A stretch of 64,000 bases of DNA from Oribacterium sp. (lineage in GTDB: Bacteria; Bacillota_A; Clostridia; Lachnospirales; Lachnospiraceae). Shown piece by piece: positions 51,071-60,111 of this stretch (position 1 is its first letter; each line of letters starts with the position of its first letter). The notes beneath the pieces were generated by a model, which saw nothing but the letters and a program-made list of their open reading frames with translations, made no database searches and was not told the origin of the DNA. The translations under genes and the position numbers were made by a program. The stretch spans positions 1-64,000 of the forward strand of contig SFND01000007.1 in the NCBI GenBank assembly GCA_004554245.1. Direction: 5' to 3'.

Positions 51071-51302
51071 CAGGTGCCCCGGAGGGCCGGCAACAGAAGC
51101 CATACGGAGCGGTCGTGAAAGATCAAGCCGGAGCCCCTTAGCGGCACTTGGTGTTATCTCTCCTTGGAACCCTCTGCAACGCTGAGTTTTCATAAAGAAA
51201 ACTCATTGATTGCAGAGGGCCTAGTGCCGCTTAGGGGCTTCGGCTTAGAGCTTTCCGAGCGCGCAGTACTGTGCTTCTGTTGCCGGCCCTCCGGGGCACC
51301 TG
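51071..51302. repeat. Long foldback element, family 3, copy A
   Basis: Perfect 30-base arms lie at 51071-51100 and 51273-51302 (CAGGTGCCCCGGAGGGCCGG... / ...GGCCCTCCGGGGCACCTG). Inner arms are at 51125-51148 and 51222-51246 (AGCCCCTTAGCGGCACT / AGTGCCGCTTAGGGGCT). The apex CCCTCTGCAA..TGAGTTTTC / GAAAACTCA..TTGCAGAGGG spans 51171-51219. The whole lies in the gap between aroB and sepF (both minus). Confidence 0.9.
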
Positions 51303-51313
51303 TCCTAAGATGT

Positions 51314-51341
51314 AAAAAACGGAGGGACCTGCGTCCCTCCG
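51314..51341 (-). terminator. Terminator of sepF
   Basis: On the minus strand CGGAGGGACGCAGGTCCCTCCG is followed by six T. Confidence 0.9.
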
Positions 51342-51358
51342 CCCTGTATCCGTTTCGA

Positions 51359-51889
51359 TTAAACCCGAAGATTCAGACCACCGATGTTTACATCTGCGCT
51401 CGCTGCCAGAATATTCTGGAAATCACCGGACAACTCCACATTTGGCGGTGTCGCGATGAAAATATAGTTCGAGATCTTCTGAAGATTTCCCTCCAGAGAA
51501 TACGCTGAACCGGATGTGAAATCGATGATGCGCTGCGCGATCTCCATATGAAGGCCCTCCATATTGAGAACGACCGCCTTCCCCTGAAGCAGGTAATCAC
51601 AGATCTCTCTGGAATCATCCATCGAGGTCGGCTTGATCATGGTGACCTCCATACCTCTATGTGTCGGCTGCGGCTGTGCCTGTGACTTTCTGGAGAAAAG
51701 TGTCGGCTTTAACGGGCGATCCTCTGCCCTGTCGTCGTCCATATCCTGCGACTTTGATCTCGTGAAGATGTTACCACCACGCTGTGACTCCTCATCATAA
51801 TCGTCGTCATAATTATAATCGTCATCCAGATCGTAATCATCATCCTGATCGACGCGCATGGATTTCATGATATTACTGATAAAGCTCAT
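51359..51889 (-). CDS. sepF: Cell division protein SepF
   Basis: SepF anchors FtsZ to the membrane and helps build the septum. The 176 residues have an N-terminal amphipathic helix MSFISNIMKSMRV, an Asp/Tyr-rich linker (about 15-80) and the C-terminal SepF domain (EVTMIKPTSMDDSREICDYL, KAVVLNMEGL, RIIDFTSGSAYSLEG). ATG follows a GGGGGTTAA stretch. yggS/ylmE and ylmG, its usual neighbours, are not present; instead an HlyD-like gene lies upstream. Confidence 0.94.
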   Translation of the reverse strand: MSFISNIMKSMRVDQDDDYDLDDDYNYDDDYDEESQRGGNIFTRSKSQDMDDDRAEDRPLKPTLFSRKSQAQPQPTHRGMEVTMIKPTSMDDSREICDYLLQGKAVVLNMEGLHMEIAQRIIDFTSGSAYSLEGNLQKISNYIFIATPPNVELSGDFQNILAASADVNIGGLNLRV

Positions 51890-52045
51890 TTACTTAACCC
51901 CCGTGTACACACAGTTTCCCTACTATTCATAAGGTCTATTTTATACAATTATCGTTCCTTGTCAATAAATACAACTCCGTGTTCTAACATGAAAACACAG
52001 AATAGTGAAATTTTACACCATTTTCACGGTTTGTAAAGTCTTAAA

Positions 52046-53485
52046 TCACTGGTAAACGAGCTGTCCATCCTTCACGAGTGACGCATTCAGTACGATATGA
52101 TCATAGACCGAGATGCCGTAATCTGTATTCTCGGCGACGACGAGGTAATCCGTGTTCTGCTCGATCGGCACGATCTGTCGGAAGATGCAGTAGCCACGGT
52201 TGATGTTGTAGACACCCTGCAGGGACTTCACCGGTCCCACCGGATAGGTCATCGTCGAGTCGAGCTGACCGCTCGCCGCCGCTTCCGGTCGCACGAGGAT
52301 GTTATTCGTTCGGATCGAACTCGTATTACTGTCATCTGGAATGCTGAGGTAGCAGTACTGATCATCGATACGGTAGATGTCCGTCGGTACGAACTCGACG
52401 GAAGCACCGGAACCATCCTGAGCCACGGCCTCACGATAGAAGCCGGTGCTGCCATCCGGCCCCGTCGTCTTAAACGCCTTCGGAACGATATAGAAATCCT
52501 TCTCCGTAACCGCGGTCACTGGAATCTTGAGTCCCTTCTGATCATTCGTCACGATATCGAACTGGATGAAACGCTCGTCACAGAACTGTTCCATCAGCTC
52601 TGTAAAATCGAGCTGACCATAGCTGTTTCCATCCTTGCCCGTAAAGACCTGAAGCGTCGCGTTCACCGTCAGATCCGATTCTGTAAAGTGAACCTTTACA
52701 CTCTTCACATCCTGATACTTCGCCTTCCCTGCATCATCGAGCTGGAACACGAGACTCCACTTCTCACTGGTGATCAGCTTATACACCGGCTGACCGCTCT
52801 CCATCAGCGCACCCGGCTTCGTGATGTTCCGCTTATAACCACTCATCGTGAAGAGATCCGCGGTCACCGCGTCTGCCGTCAGCGCCTCATCACCGTCGAT
52901 GGTATACGAGACCACTCCGGCCTGATCTGCACTCACCCGCACATAGTTGATACCGAGCTTCTGCAGTACATCATCGAGGTCCTGCGCATTCGCTACGCTG
53001 GAGTACTCGAGTGCAGACGCATCGAGGGCGTACTTCGTATTATACAGTGCAGAGAAATTGCTGTTTTTAAAGGACTGTGAAAACTGGGACAGACGATAGC
53101 GGATATCCGAGATCTGCTCACTCGTCATCTCCGTCGTAAGCTCCGGATGCTCCTTCAGATAGGACTGGAGTGCACCGGTCTCATCGATGGTATAGACATC
53201 ACTGCCGACAGCCACTCTCCGGCCATCCTGGATATAGTAGTGCACATAGCCGGAGCTGGTTGCATTCACGGCCTGCTCCTGACGGATGGCGATGCCTGTA
53301 TACTGCTGGTCACGGACGATGCTCCCCTTCTGAACCTCATAATATCGAATCTGGTCCCGGGAAACATAGGAGTATACACTAAAAACAATGTAGAGAAAGA
53401 TAATCGCGAAGATTATCATCCCTACATTGAATTGAAATGGTCTTCTGTATTTAGCTGTAGATTTTACTTGCTGTTTAACGGCCAT
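52046..53485 (-). CDS. HlyD-like membrane-anchored periplasmic adaptor protein
   Basis: The protein has 479 residues. One N-terminal membrane helix (about 20-42) is followed by a barrel-sandwich/lipoyl-like start (YYEVQKGSIVRDQQYTGIAI, EQAVNATSSGYVHYYIQDGRRVAVG), a short helical hairpin (about 110-165) and beta-rich C-terminal domains. It resembles the HlyD-type proteins encoded near sepF in many Clostridia. No ABC or RND partner is adjacent, so a transporter role is uncertain and a division or wall role is possible. It lies upstream of sepF on the same strand. Confidence 0.7.
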   Translation of the reverse strand: MAVKQQVKSTAKYRRPFQFNVGMIIFAIIFLYIVFSVYSYVSRDQIRYYEVQKGSIVRDQQYTGIAIRQEQAVNATSSGYVHYYIQDGRRVAVGSDVYTIDETGALQSYLKEHPELTTEMTSEQISDIRYRLSQFSQSFKNSNFSALYNTKYALDASALEYSSVANAQDLDDVLQKLGINYVRVSADQAGVVSYTIDGDEALTADAVTADLFTMSGYKRNITKPGALMESGQPVYKLITSEKWSLVFQLDDAGKAKYQDVKSVKVHFTESDLTVNATLQVFTGKDGNSYGQLDFTELMEQFCDERFIQFDIVTNDQKGLKIPVTAVTEKDFYIVPKAFKTTGPDGSTGFYREAVAQDGSGASVEFVPTDIYRIDDQYCYLSIPDDSNTSSIRTNNILVRPEAAASGQLDSTMTYPVGPVKSLQGVYNINRGYCIFRQIVPIEQNTDYLVVAENTDYGISVYDHIVLNASLVKDGQLVYQ

Positions 53486-53498
53486 TGTGAACTGTGGA

Positions 53499-53918
53499 TT
53501 AAAGCGCGATCGCTACATCCTTCTTAACGCTGTCAGGAAGCTCCTCGGCATCCATCGATACGCTCAGTACGAAGGTTACCTTGTACTTATCGCCGAGATC
53601 CTCTAAACGCTTGATGCAGTTTGTGATATCTGCGCCCTCAAGAGAAGAAAGCTTAAGGAAGCTGTCCAGGAACATGTACTCGAGGTCGTGATCCTGAGAA
53701 ATAATACCGCTTACGAAGCCGATGAAAGCATCTTCGGAATCGATTGGGAACTCATTTACGTTAATAAGACGGATCTTATTACTGAGCTCATACATATGCT
53801 GTGCCGACTTATCAAGGAAATCCACGCTGCCGTTGGCTTCCTTCACTACTGAGTTTGCCTTATCAAGAAGCTGCTTGGTCTTACCTTTGCCTCTCTTGCC
53901 TACAATCAACTGTACCAT
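53499..53918 (-). CDS. Small P-loop protein, unknown function
   Basis: This encodes 139 residues. A Walker A motif opens the protein (MVQLIVGKRGKGKTKQLLDK), followed by a Walker B-like DLEYMFLDSFLKLS and an ending acidic/basic helix. I know this type as an uncharacterised ATP-binding protein found upstream of the HlyD-sepF genes in Clostridia. ATG follows GGAGGT; a longer frame reads upstream into the foldback repeat. It lies 13 bases before the HlyD-like gene, so cotranscription is very likely. Confidence 0.75.
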   Translation of the reverse strand: MVQLIVGKRGKGKTKQLLDKANSVVKEANGSVDFLDKSAQHMYELSNKIRLINVNEFPIDSEDAFIGFVSGIISQDHDLEYMFLDSFLKLSSLEGADITNCIKRLEDLGDKYKVTFVLSVSMDAEELPDSVKKDVAIAL

Positions 53919-54016
53919 AGTCAAGTACCTCCTAACTTTTGTAGGTTTAGTATATCTCATTCGGGGGTCTAATTCAAGGAGCAATCACAGAACATGGCTT
54001 CTAAAAATCCGAGCGC

Positions 54017-54363
54017 ACACCCCGGAGAGCCGGCACCAGAAGCACAGTACTGCGCGCTCGGAAAGCTCTAAGTCGAAACCCATAAGCGGCACTAGGCCCT
54101 CTGCAATCACTGAGTTTTCTTTATGAAAACTCAGCGTTGCAGAGGGTTCCAAGGAGAGATGGCAAGGAGACGATGCCATCAGAAGCGCCTACGGCGCGGG
54201 CATCGTCGTTTGATTTTGCCACCACGGTGGCAAAACGGCCTCGCCGCCCGGGGGCATCCATGCGCTGAAGGCGCATGGATATTTACCAAGTGCCGCTAAT
54301 GGGTTACGACTTGATCTTTCACGACCACTTCGTATGGCTTCTGGTGCCGGCTCTCCGGGGTGT
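54017..54363. repeat. Long foldback element, family 3, copy B
   Basis: Perfect 27-base arms lie at 54017-54043 and 54337-54363 (ACACCCCGGAGAGCCGG... / ...CCGGCTCTCCGGGGTGT). The left half is the reverse complement of the right half of copy A. Between GGAGAGAT and ACCAAGTGCCGCT it carries about 125 extra bases with small hairpins (GCCACCACGGTGGC, ATCCATGCGC/GCGCATGGAT). It fills the gap between the P-loop gene and the carboxypeptidase gene. Confidence 0.9.
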
Positions 54364-54366
54364 AGC

Positions 54367-55407
54367 TCAGTGGATCTTCTCCAGTAGCATCGTCATATTT
54401 GCGTAGAGATCATCGCGGGTTTTCGCCTTCATGACGGTGCTGATGAACTCCTCGCCGGTGGCTTCTTTTTCCGTCGCCTGGGTGAGGCAGTAGCCGGCGG
54501 CCTTTGTGGTGCCGGTCTTTCCGCCGAGGACGCGGAGGCCGTCCGGTGTCTCGACTTCACCAAGCATGTACTTGTTCGAGACGGTCCACTCCTGCTTCTT
54601 CGGCATGCCGTTCGCGTCCTTGTACTCCGGATCGTAATGCACGCTTCCGACGATCTCACGGAAGGCGTCATACGCGAGGGCTGCATGCAACGTCAGGTAG
54701 ATATCATACGGCGTCATATAGTGATTCTCGTCCGGCAGTCCGTTCACGTTTACGAAGTGACAGCCGGTGGCACCGATCTCCATTGCCGTTTCATTCATCA
54801 TCTCCACGAAGGCGTCAACGGAGCCGGCCGTGGCCTCCGCGACAGCCACCGCGGCATCATTTCCGGACGGCAGCAGCATACCATAGAGAAGCTCCTCGAT
54901 GGTGAGGGTCTCGCCCGGATGGATATAGGCCATGGAGGATCCGGAAACCGTGATTTTCGAGTTCTGCGTGACCGTGAACTCCTGCTGCAGGTCGTCGACA
55001 TGCCGGAGGCACACGAGGGCCGTCATCACCTTCGTGATGGATGCCGGGTAGGTGCGGACATACGGATTCTTCGAGACGAGCACCTGTGGATCGTCGCCCT
55101 CGTTCGAGACGAGAAGGGCTGCCTCTGCTGTGAGGCCGTCTGCCCCGACCGCCTGCTTCGCATCTGGAAGCGCGAGTCCCTTCGAGAAGCCATCTGCGTG
55201 CTTCCCGGAGACGTCGCTGACGCTGACCGCATTCATGCGGGTGAGTCCCATGCGGATGTCATAGCTGTGCTCCAGCTTCTTTCGCCCGCAGCCGGCGAGC
55301 GGTATCATAAAAAGCAAGCATAAAAGAAACGGAAGGAGTCTTCGCTGGAAGCTCCCTCCGGATGGTTTCATGCTGCGATCGCGATTCTTTCGATTCTGTC
55401 TAAGCAT
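54367..55407 (-). CDS. D-alanyl-D-alanine carboxypeptidase lipoprotein (S11)
   Basis: A DacF/DacA-type penicillin-binding protein that trims pentapeptides. The 346 residues have a lipoprotein signal with lipobox LAGC (Cys about 40), active-site motifs S-x-x-K in ASITKVMTAL (Ser 123), S-G-N in LPSGNDAAVA (about 181) and KTG in GGKTGTTKAAGY. Most S11 enzymes have a C-terminal amphipathic anchor; here the protein ends soon after the KTG domain and uses a lipid anchor instead. Start ATG about 12 bases after AGGAG. Near the rod-shape genes, in keeping with wall remodelling. Confidence 0.9.
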   Translation of the reverse strand: MLRQNRKNRDRSMKPSGGSFQRRLLPFLLCLLFMIPLAGCGRKKLEHSYDIRMGLTRMNAVSVSDVSGKHADGFSKGLALPDAKQAVGADGLTAEAALLVSNEGDDPQVLVSKNPYVRTYPASITKVMTALVCLRHVDDLQQEFTVTQNSKITVSGSSMAYIHPGETLTIEELLYGMLLPSGNDAAVAVAEATAGSVDAFVEMMNETAMEIGATGCHFVNVNGLPDENHYMTPYDIYLTLHAALAYDAFREIVGSVHYDPEYKDANGMPKKQEWTVSNKYMLGEVETPDGLRVLGGKTGTTKAAGYCLTQATEKEATGEEFISTVMKAKTRDDLYANMTMLLEKIH

Positions 55408-55531
55408 GTATCTGTTTATCTCCTGTCGTAATCTTTGTTGCCCTGATCTCGCACCGAGCGGACCGTGAAACCGTACCGACGCGCTGCGCTTGCAGGCAGC
55501 GGTTTCAGCCGGGCCATGGTCAATGTCTACA

Positions 55532-55921
55532 TCAGATGTTTCGCCACTCGAGATCGCCACGCTCCAGCGCCTTGATCAGAAGCTCGGCGGTCGCGAGGTT
55601 CGTCGCGATCGGGATATTGTAGCTGTCGCACAGACGAACGATGGAGTTGACCTCCGGCTCCTGTGCCTTTACATGTAACGGGTCACGCAGGAAAATCACC
55701 ATATCGAGGTTTCCCTGCTCGATCTGTGATGCCAGCTGACGAGCGCCGCCCGTCTCTCCCGGCAGGAATTTATGTATACGAAGATTCGTGACCTCCTCGA
55801 TGAGGAGTCCGGTGGTACCGGTCGCATAGAGCTCATGCTTGCTCAGGATGCCACGGTAGGCGATGCAGAAGTTCTGCATCAGCTTCTTCTTTGAATCATG
55901 TGCGATTAATCCGACATTCAT
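55532..55921 (-). CDS. mgsA: Methylglyoxal synthase
   Basis: MgsA turns dihydroxyacetone phosphate into methylglyoxal, a bypass when phosphate is short. The 129 residues read VGLIAHDSKKKLMQNFC, ATGTTGLLIEE, LPGETGGARQLA (phosphate binding), VIFLRDPLHV with the catalytic Asp region, and IPIATNLATAELLI. ATG follows GAGAGGTC. It sits after rodA as in other Clostridia. Confidence 0.95.
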   Translation of the reverse strand: MNVGLIAHDSKKKLMQNFCIAYRGILSKHELYATGTTGLLIEEVTNLRIHKFLPGETGGARQLASQIEQGNLDMVIFLRDPLHVKAQEPEVNSIVRLCDSYNIPIATNLATAELLIKALERGDLEWRNI

Positions 55922-55996
55922 TATTGAGACCTCTCTGACCTTACTTTTTCATTGTACAACATAGAAGCATGACGCCCTTCAAAAAGGAGCGTTGAT

Positions 55997-57136
55997 TCAC
56001 GCACGATTGCTTCTCTGCAATGCTACATTTAACACGATGCCCATACCGGCATAGACGGAAACCAGTGAACTTACGCCTCTCGAGAAAAAAGGAAGTGTGA
56101 TGCCGGTATTCGGGAAGATTCCCGTGGTTACCGCAATGTGCGTATAGGTCTGAAATCCGATCCATGCCATCATACCGACACAGATCAGACGTCCACTGAG
56201 ATTTCGAGCCTTCCTTGCTATTATAAGACATTCTACGATAATCAACAAGAATAATATGATAATTATCAGCGATCCACGGAAGCCGAGCTCCTCTCCCACG
56301 ACTGCAAAAATGAAGTCATTATCCTCCTCCGCGAGGAAATTACCGTTTTTCACGGAAAAAATGGAGCTGTTGTAGAGCCCCTTGCCCGTCAGCTTTCCGG
56401 AGCCGATCGCCATCATGGAGTACATCTGCTGGTAGAAGGTCTGCGTGTTCTCCGACGGGTTCAGGAAGGTCAGGATACGCTGTGCCTGATAGCCACGCAG
56501 CAGCGGGATCTTATCATAGAGGCCCGACCGGAACAGATAGACGAAGATCAGGGCGAAGGGAACGATGGCGAGGACCACACCGAGGATCCACCGGAAGCTG
56601 ATATCCGACGCAAAGACCATGGCCGCCACGATGATCGTGATGATGATACTCGTACTCAGGTTCGGCTGCAGAAGGATCAGCAGGATCGGGATCATAAACC
56701 ACACGAAGGCCATCAGCACGATGTGCGGCAGATTGATCTGGTCCTTCGCCCGCTGAAAGTAGGCAGCGAAGAACACGATGAGTCCGATCTTCACGAACTC
56801 GGCCGGCTGGACCTGTCCGATGACCGGCAGCTGTATCCAGCGGACCGCATCGTGTCCGGCGGCGGTTCCGTAGATCAGAACACCCGCGAGGAGCAGGACG
56901 CAGAACAGGTAGATCAGATTCGCCTGCTGCACGATCCAGCGATAGTCCACGAGCGACAGGGCGATGCAGATCGCCAGCCCGGCGAAGGAACCCAGGATCT
57001 GACGCACGACCTGTACGTCCCGAAAGCTCTCGGCACCGACCGCGGAGCGCATGACGAGCACGCCGAAGATGTTCAGCACGATCATATAGAGGACGAGCCG
57101 GAAATCATAATGCTTAAAATTGTAATCAAACCTCAT
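55997..57136 (-). CDS. rodA: Rod shape-determining glycosyltransferase RodA
   Basis: A SEDS peptidoglycan polymerase of the elongasome, paired with PBP2. The 379 residues have about ten membrane helices with SEDS landmarks: GHDAVRWIQLPVIGQVQPAE, KIGLIVFFAAYF, FLAEEDNDFIFAVVGEELGF with the catalytic Asp region, and GITLPFFSRGVSSLVS. The SRG-V-SS end separates it from FtsW. It follows mrdA with 93 bases between, where minCDE would be expected in many relatives. Confidence 0.93.
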   Translation of the reverse strand: MRFDYNFKHYDFRLVLYMIVLNIFGVLVMRSAVGAESFRDVQVVRQILGSFAGLAICIALSLVDYRWIVQQANLIYLFCVLLLAGVLIYGTAAGHDAVRWIQLPVIGQVQPAEFVKIGLIVFFAAYFQRAKDQINLPHIVLMAFVWFMIPILLILLQPNLSTSIIITIIVAAMVFASDISFRWILGVVLAIVPFALIFVYLFRSGLYDKIPLLRGYQAQRILTFLNPSENTQTFYQQMYSMMAIGSGKLTGKGLYNSSIFSVKNGNFLAEEDNDFIFAVVGEELGFRGSLIIIILFLLIIVECLIIARKARNLSGRLICVGMMAWIGFQTYTHIAVTTGIFPNTGITLPFFSRGVSSLVSVYAGMGIVLNVALQRSNRA

Positions 57137-57229
57137 ATGTCTACTCTTCTATGAATGACTGCCTGTGCTGCGCAGCGCCTGTTGCATACACATGCGCACG
57201 CGCACACACGGAAAGGAAGGTGACGATGC

Positions 57230-60100
57230 TTAGTCGGAAACATTGACCAAGGAAACGTAGGACGCATCCCGTGAAAGGATGGCCTCGAGACTGTCCTTGC
57301 CATAGCAGTAATTGTATACGTTGTTTGCGAGACTCGCGGCGTTACCGGAGGAATATCCGTACGGGATGTTCACGGTGACGGCGATCTCCGGGTTGTCATA
57401 CGGCGCGTAGGAAACGAAAACCGCATGGTTACCACGGTCCTCACGCTCCTGTGCGGTACCGGTCTTACCGGCGATCGGGATATTCTGACCGCTGAAGACG
57501 TTCTTCGCGACACCATCCGTGATCATCTCACGAAGTCCGGTCTGCACCGCGTTCCAGGTTACCGTGCTGAACTCAAGCTGGTCCTTCACCTTCGGCTCGA
57601 TCGTACGAAGCACGTTTCCGTCGGAGTCCGTCACCTTGTCGAGGATCGAGAGGTCGAAGACTGTGCCACGGTTTGCGACAGCGGTGATATAGCGGGCGTA
57701 CTGCACGTTATTGTATGCATGATTACCCTGACCCATCGCAGAACGCTCCGGATCGTAATCCGAGATGTGCGGCTTCGTCTCATCGATTTCGACGCCCGAG
57801 AGGGAATCGAGTCCGAAGGCAGCGGCGTACTTTGCGATCCGCTCGAGACCGAGAGTCTGGCTGTAGATGCCGTTCGGATCCGTCGCCAGTCGATGGCCGA
57901 CCTCGGCGAAGAAGAAGTTGCAGGAGTTCTTGATACCATCGATGATATTCTCCTCCCCATGCTTCTCCGGGTAGATCCAGCAGCGGATGTTCGGTACGAC
58001 GTCCTTGTAGATACCGGTACAGTCGATGATGGTCGAGAGGTCGATGACGCCCTCTTCCATCGCCGCGATCGAGGTGATCGGCTTGAAGGCCGAACCAGGT
58101 GCGAGCTGGGTCTGGGTTGCGTTGTTGAGAAGCGGCAGGGACAGGTCCTTGTTCACCTTCGCGAGGTAATCACTGTCCGTGATCCGGTTGTTGTCGAAGC
58201 CCGGATAGGTCACGAGGGTCCGGATCTTTCCAGTCTTCACATCCGTCACGACGACCGAGCCGTTGCACGGATCCAGCGCAAGCTGTGCCGGGGTCAATGC
58301 AATCTGCCGGACCTTCTTCACGAGGAAGGTGTAGGCATAGTGCGCGTCGCCGGTTGAAAGCTGCAGGTAGGCCTGTGCATCCTCCGGGAGAACGCCCTGC
58401 TCGAAGAGGGCCATCAGTAAGAGGTAGCCCTGAAGGGTGTTGTCCGCGATCGCGTACTTATAAAGGACCTTGTCAAAATCCGTATCGTCCCGGAGCCGCA
58501 CCATCAGCTGCTCGACGAGCAGCTGGTAGATGTTCTCGGTATCATAGTAATCTTCGGAAAGCGACAGCTTCGAGGTATCGAGCCACGCCTCCTCGAGGCC
58601 GGCGATGATGAAGTCGTGGAGACTGATGGTGTCGTTTCGCCATGCCTGGTAGGCCTCCGAATCCTTAAACTTCTGATTCGAGCTCTGAATCATACCCGAG
58701 GCGTCACTCAGAAGATAGTCATAGATGTAGACGATGAAGGCCTGCATATCCTTCGGAAGCGCATTCAGTTCACTCGTACTCGGGTTCAGGAGCTCCTGCT
58801 CGATGCGCTGAAGCTTCTTTTCCTTATTGTCCGCGAAGATGTCCGCGATCTGGCGCTCGGCGCTGCCCGGCGCAGCCTCGGCGAAATGGGCGGAATCCAG
58901 CACGTTATTATTGATGAGCTGGAAGTAGGCGTCCTTCACCGGGATGGTGATCTGGGACTGCTTTACCTGCACGTTCTGCGGAGCATCCGATTCGACGATC
59001 TTCGATGCGAGTATGCCGGCCAGCTCCTGCTCGAGCAGGTGGTAGATCGCGATCTGGTCGTTCGCGGAGATGGTGGTATAGATATCATTGCCCGCCTTCG
59101 CCTCGGATTCCGAGACGACCTCGAGGACAGAGCCGACGGAGTTCAGGTACATCTCGCGGTAGCCCTTCTGTCCCTTCAGCTCGGACTCCATGCTCTTCTC
59201 GAGACCCCAGACGCCGACGGTGTCGTTCAGCTCGTAACCCTCATCGATCTTTCGGAGCTCTGCGAGCTGATCCTCCCGGACCTGGCCGGTATAGCCGACG
59301 ATGTGGCTCAGGTACGGCGCATAGTTGTACTTTCGTACGGAAACATTTTCGATATCGACACCCTGCAGCTCGCCCTTCGCCTCGAGGATCTCCGCCATGC
59401 ACTCCTTCGACACGTTCTTTACGATGGTCGTGGTCTGGTAGCGCTGGTAGGCGGTGAGACGCATGGTATAGAAGATGTTGATCATATCGAGGGCGGTCTC
59501 GTCATCGAGGACGATCGCCATGCCGTTTTCATCCTTGATGTTATCGAAGCGGTAACGACGCTTCGAGGTGTTGAAGGCCTCCTGTGCACTCAGGTGAAAG
59601 TCCTTCTCGCTGAGGTCGGAGACATTGCGCCCGCGGATGTTCGCGATAAAGCGCTTCCGGTCATTTTCGGAGCTCGTCGTGAACTGAAACTCATGATTCT
59701 CATCGAGCCGGATTTTATACTGTCCGTCAACGGAATAGCCGTACTTCTCGATGATCTCCGTCAGGTGATACAGCATCAGATTCCGGCGGTTGATGCCCTG
59801 ATCCGTCGTGTCGTAGGCACCGTTGTCAGCGATCGTAATGTTGTACTGAAGCTCGTTATACGCGAGGAGACGACCGTCGCGGTCATAGATATTGCCCCTC
59901 GTACCGACCGTGGTCACCTTCGTCAGAGTACGGTTCTGATAATCCGAGAGGTACTGATCTCCGTTCACGATCTGCAGCTCGAACAGGCGTCCTGCGAGTA
60001 CCGCAAATAAAAGCGTGAAAATCAGCCCCAGTGCAAAGAGACGGGAGCTGATGAAACGGATGATAAATTCTTTAACTGCGCTCAGTAATTCCTTGAACAA
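57230..60100 (-). CDS. mrdA: Penicillin-binding protein 2 (elongasome transpeptidase)
   Basis: A class B PBP that cross-links lateral wall. The 956 residues have an N-terminal membrane helix (about 15-38), GNIYDRDGRLLAYNE, a pedestal domain, and a transpeptidase domain with SxxK in APGSAFKPITSIAAMEEG, SCNFFF (SxN position) and IAGKTGTAQEREDRG. At 956 residues it is about 250-300 longer than usual; the extra sequence lies before the SxxK motif (about 380-600, helical). Start is TTG after GAGGAG. Operon order radC-mreC-mreD-mrdA-rodA. Confidence 0.92.
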   Translation of the reverse strand: MFKELLSAVKEFIIRFISSRLFALGLIFTLLFAVLAGRLFELQIVNGDQYLSDYQNRTLTKVTTVGTRGNIYDRDGRLLAYNELQYNITIADNGAYDTTDQGINRRNLMLYHLTEIIEKYGYSVDGQYKIRLDENHEFQFTTSSENDRKRFIANIRGRNVSDLSEKDFHLSAQEAFNTSKRRYRFDNIKDENGMAIVLDDETALDMINIFYTMRLTAYQRYQTTTIVKNVSKECMAEILEAKGELQGVDIENVSVRKYNYAPYLSHIVGYTGQVREDQLAELRKIDEGYELNDTVGVWGLEKSMESELKGQKGYREMYLNSVGSVLEVVSESEAKAGNDIYTTISANDQIAIYHLLEQELAGILASKIVESDAPQNVQVKQSQITIPVKDAYFQLINNNVLDSAHFAEAAPGSAERQIADIFADNKEKKLQRIEQELLNPSTSELNALPKDMQAFIVYIYDYLLSDASGMIQSSNQKFKDSEAYQAWRNDTISLHDFIIAGLEEAWLDTSKLSLSEDYYDTENIYQLLVEQLMVRLRDDTDFDKVLYKYAIADNTLQGYLLLMALFEQGVLPEDAQAYLQLSTGDAHYAYTFLVKKVRQIALTPAQLALDPCNGSVVVTDVKTGKIRTLVTYPGFDNNRITDSDYLAKVNKDLSLPLLNNATQTQLAPGSAFKPITSIAAMEEGVIDLSTIIDCTGIYKDVVPNIRCWIYPEKHGEENIIDGIKNSCNFFFAEVGHRLATDPNGIYSQTLGLERIAKYAAAFGLDSLSGVEIDETKPHISDYDPERSAMGQGNHAYNNVQYARYITAVANRGTVFDLSILDKVTDSDGNVLRTIEPKVKDQLEFSTVTWNAVQTGLREMITDGVAKNVFSGQNIPIAGKTGTAQEREDRGNHAVFVSYAPYDNPEIAVTVNIPYGYSSGNAASLANNVYNYCYGKDSLEAILSRDASYVSLVNVSD

Positions 60101-60111
60101 TGAAGACTCCT

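Noticed and set aside
51164..51310. Short open frames with similar peptide (MEPSATLSFHKEN) in both foldback elements (also minus strand 53985-54179)
   Set aside because: The peptide similarity follows from the shared palindromic DNA; frames have no ribosome binding site and read through the hairpin arms.
54357..54380. GGGGTGTAGCTCAGTGG, which looks like the 5' end of a tRNA
   Set aside because: It lies at the junction of foldback copy B and the end of the carboxypeptidase gene; no anticodon arm, T arm or acceptor 3' strand follows.
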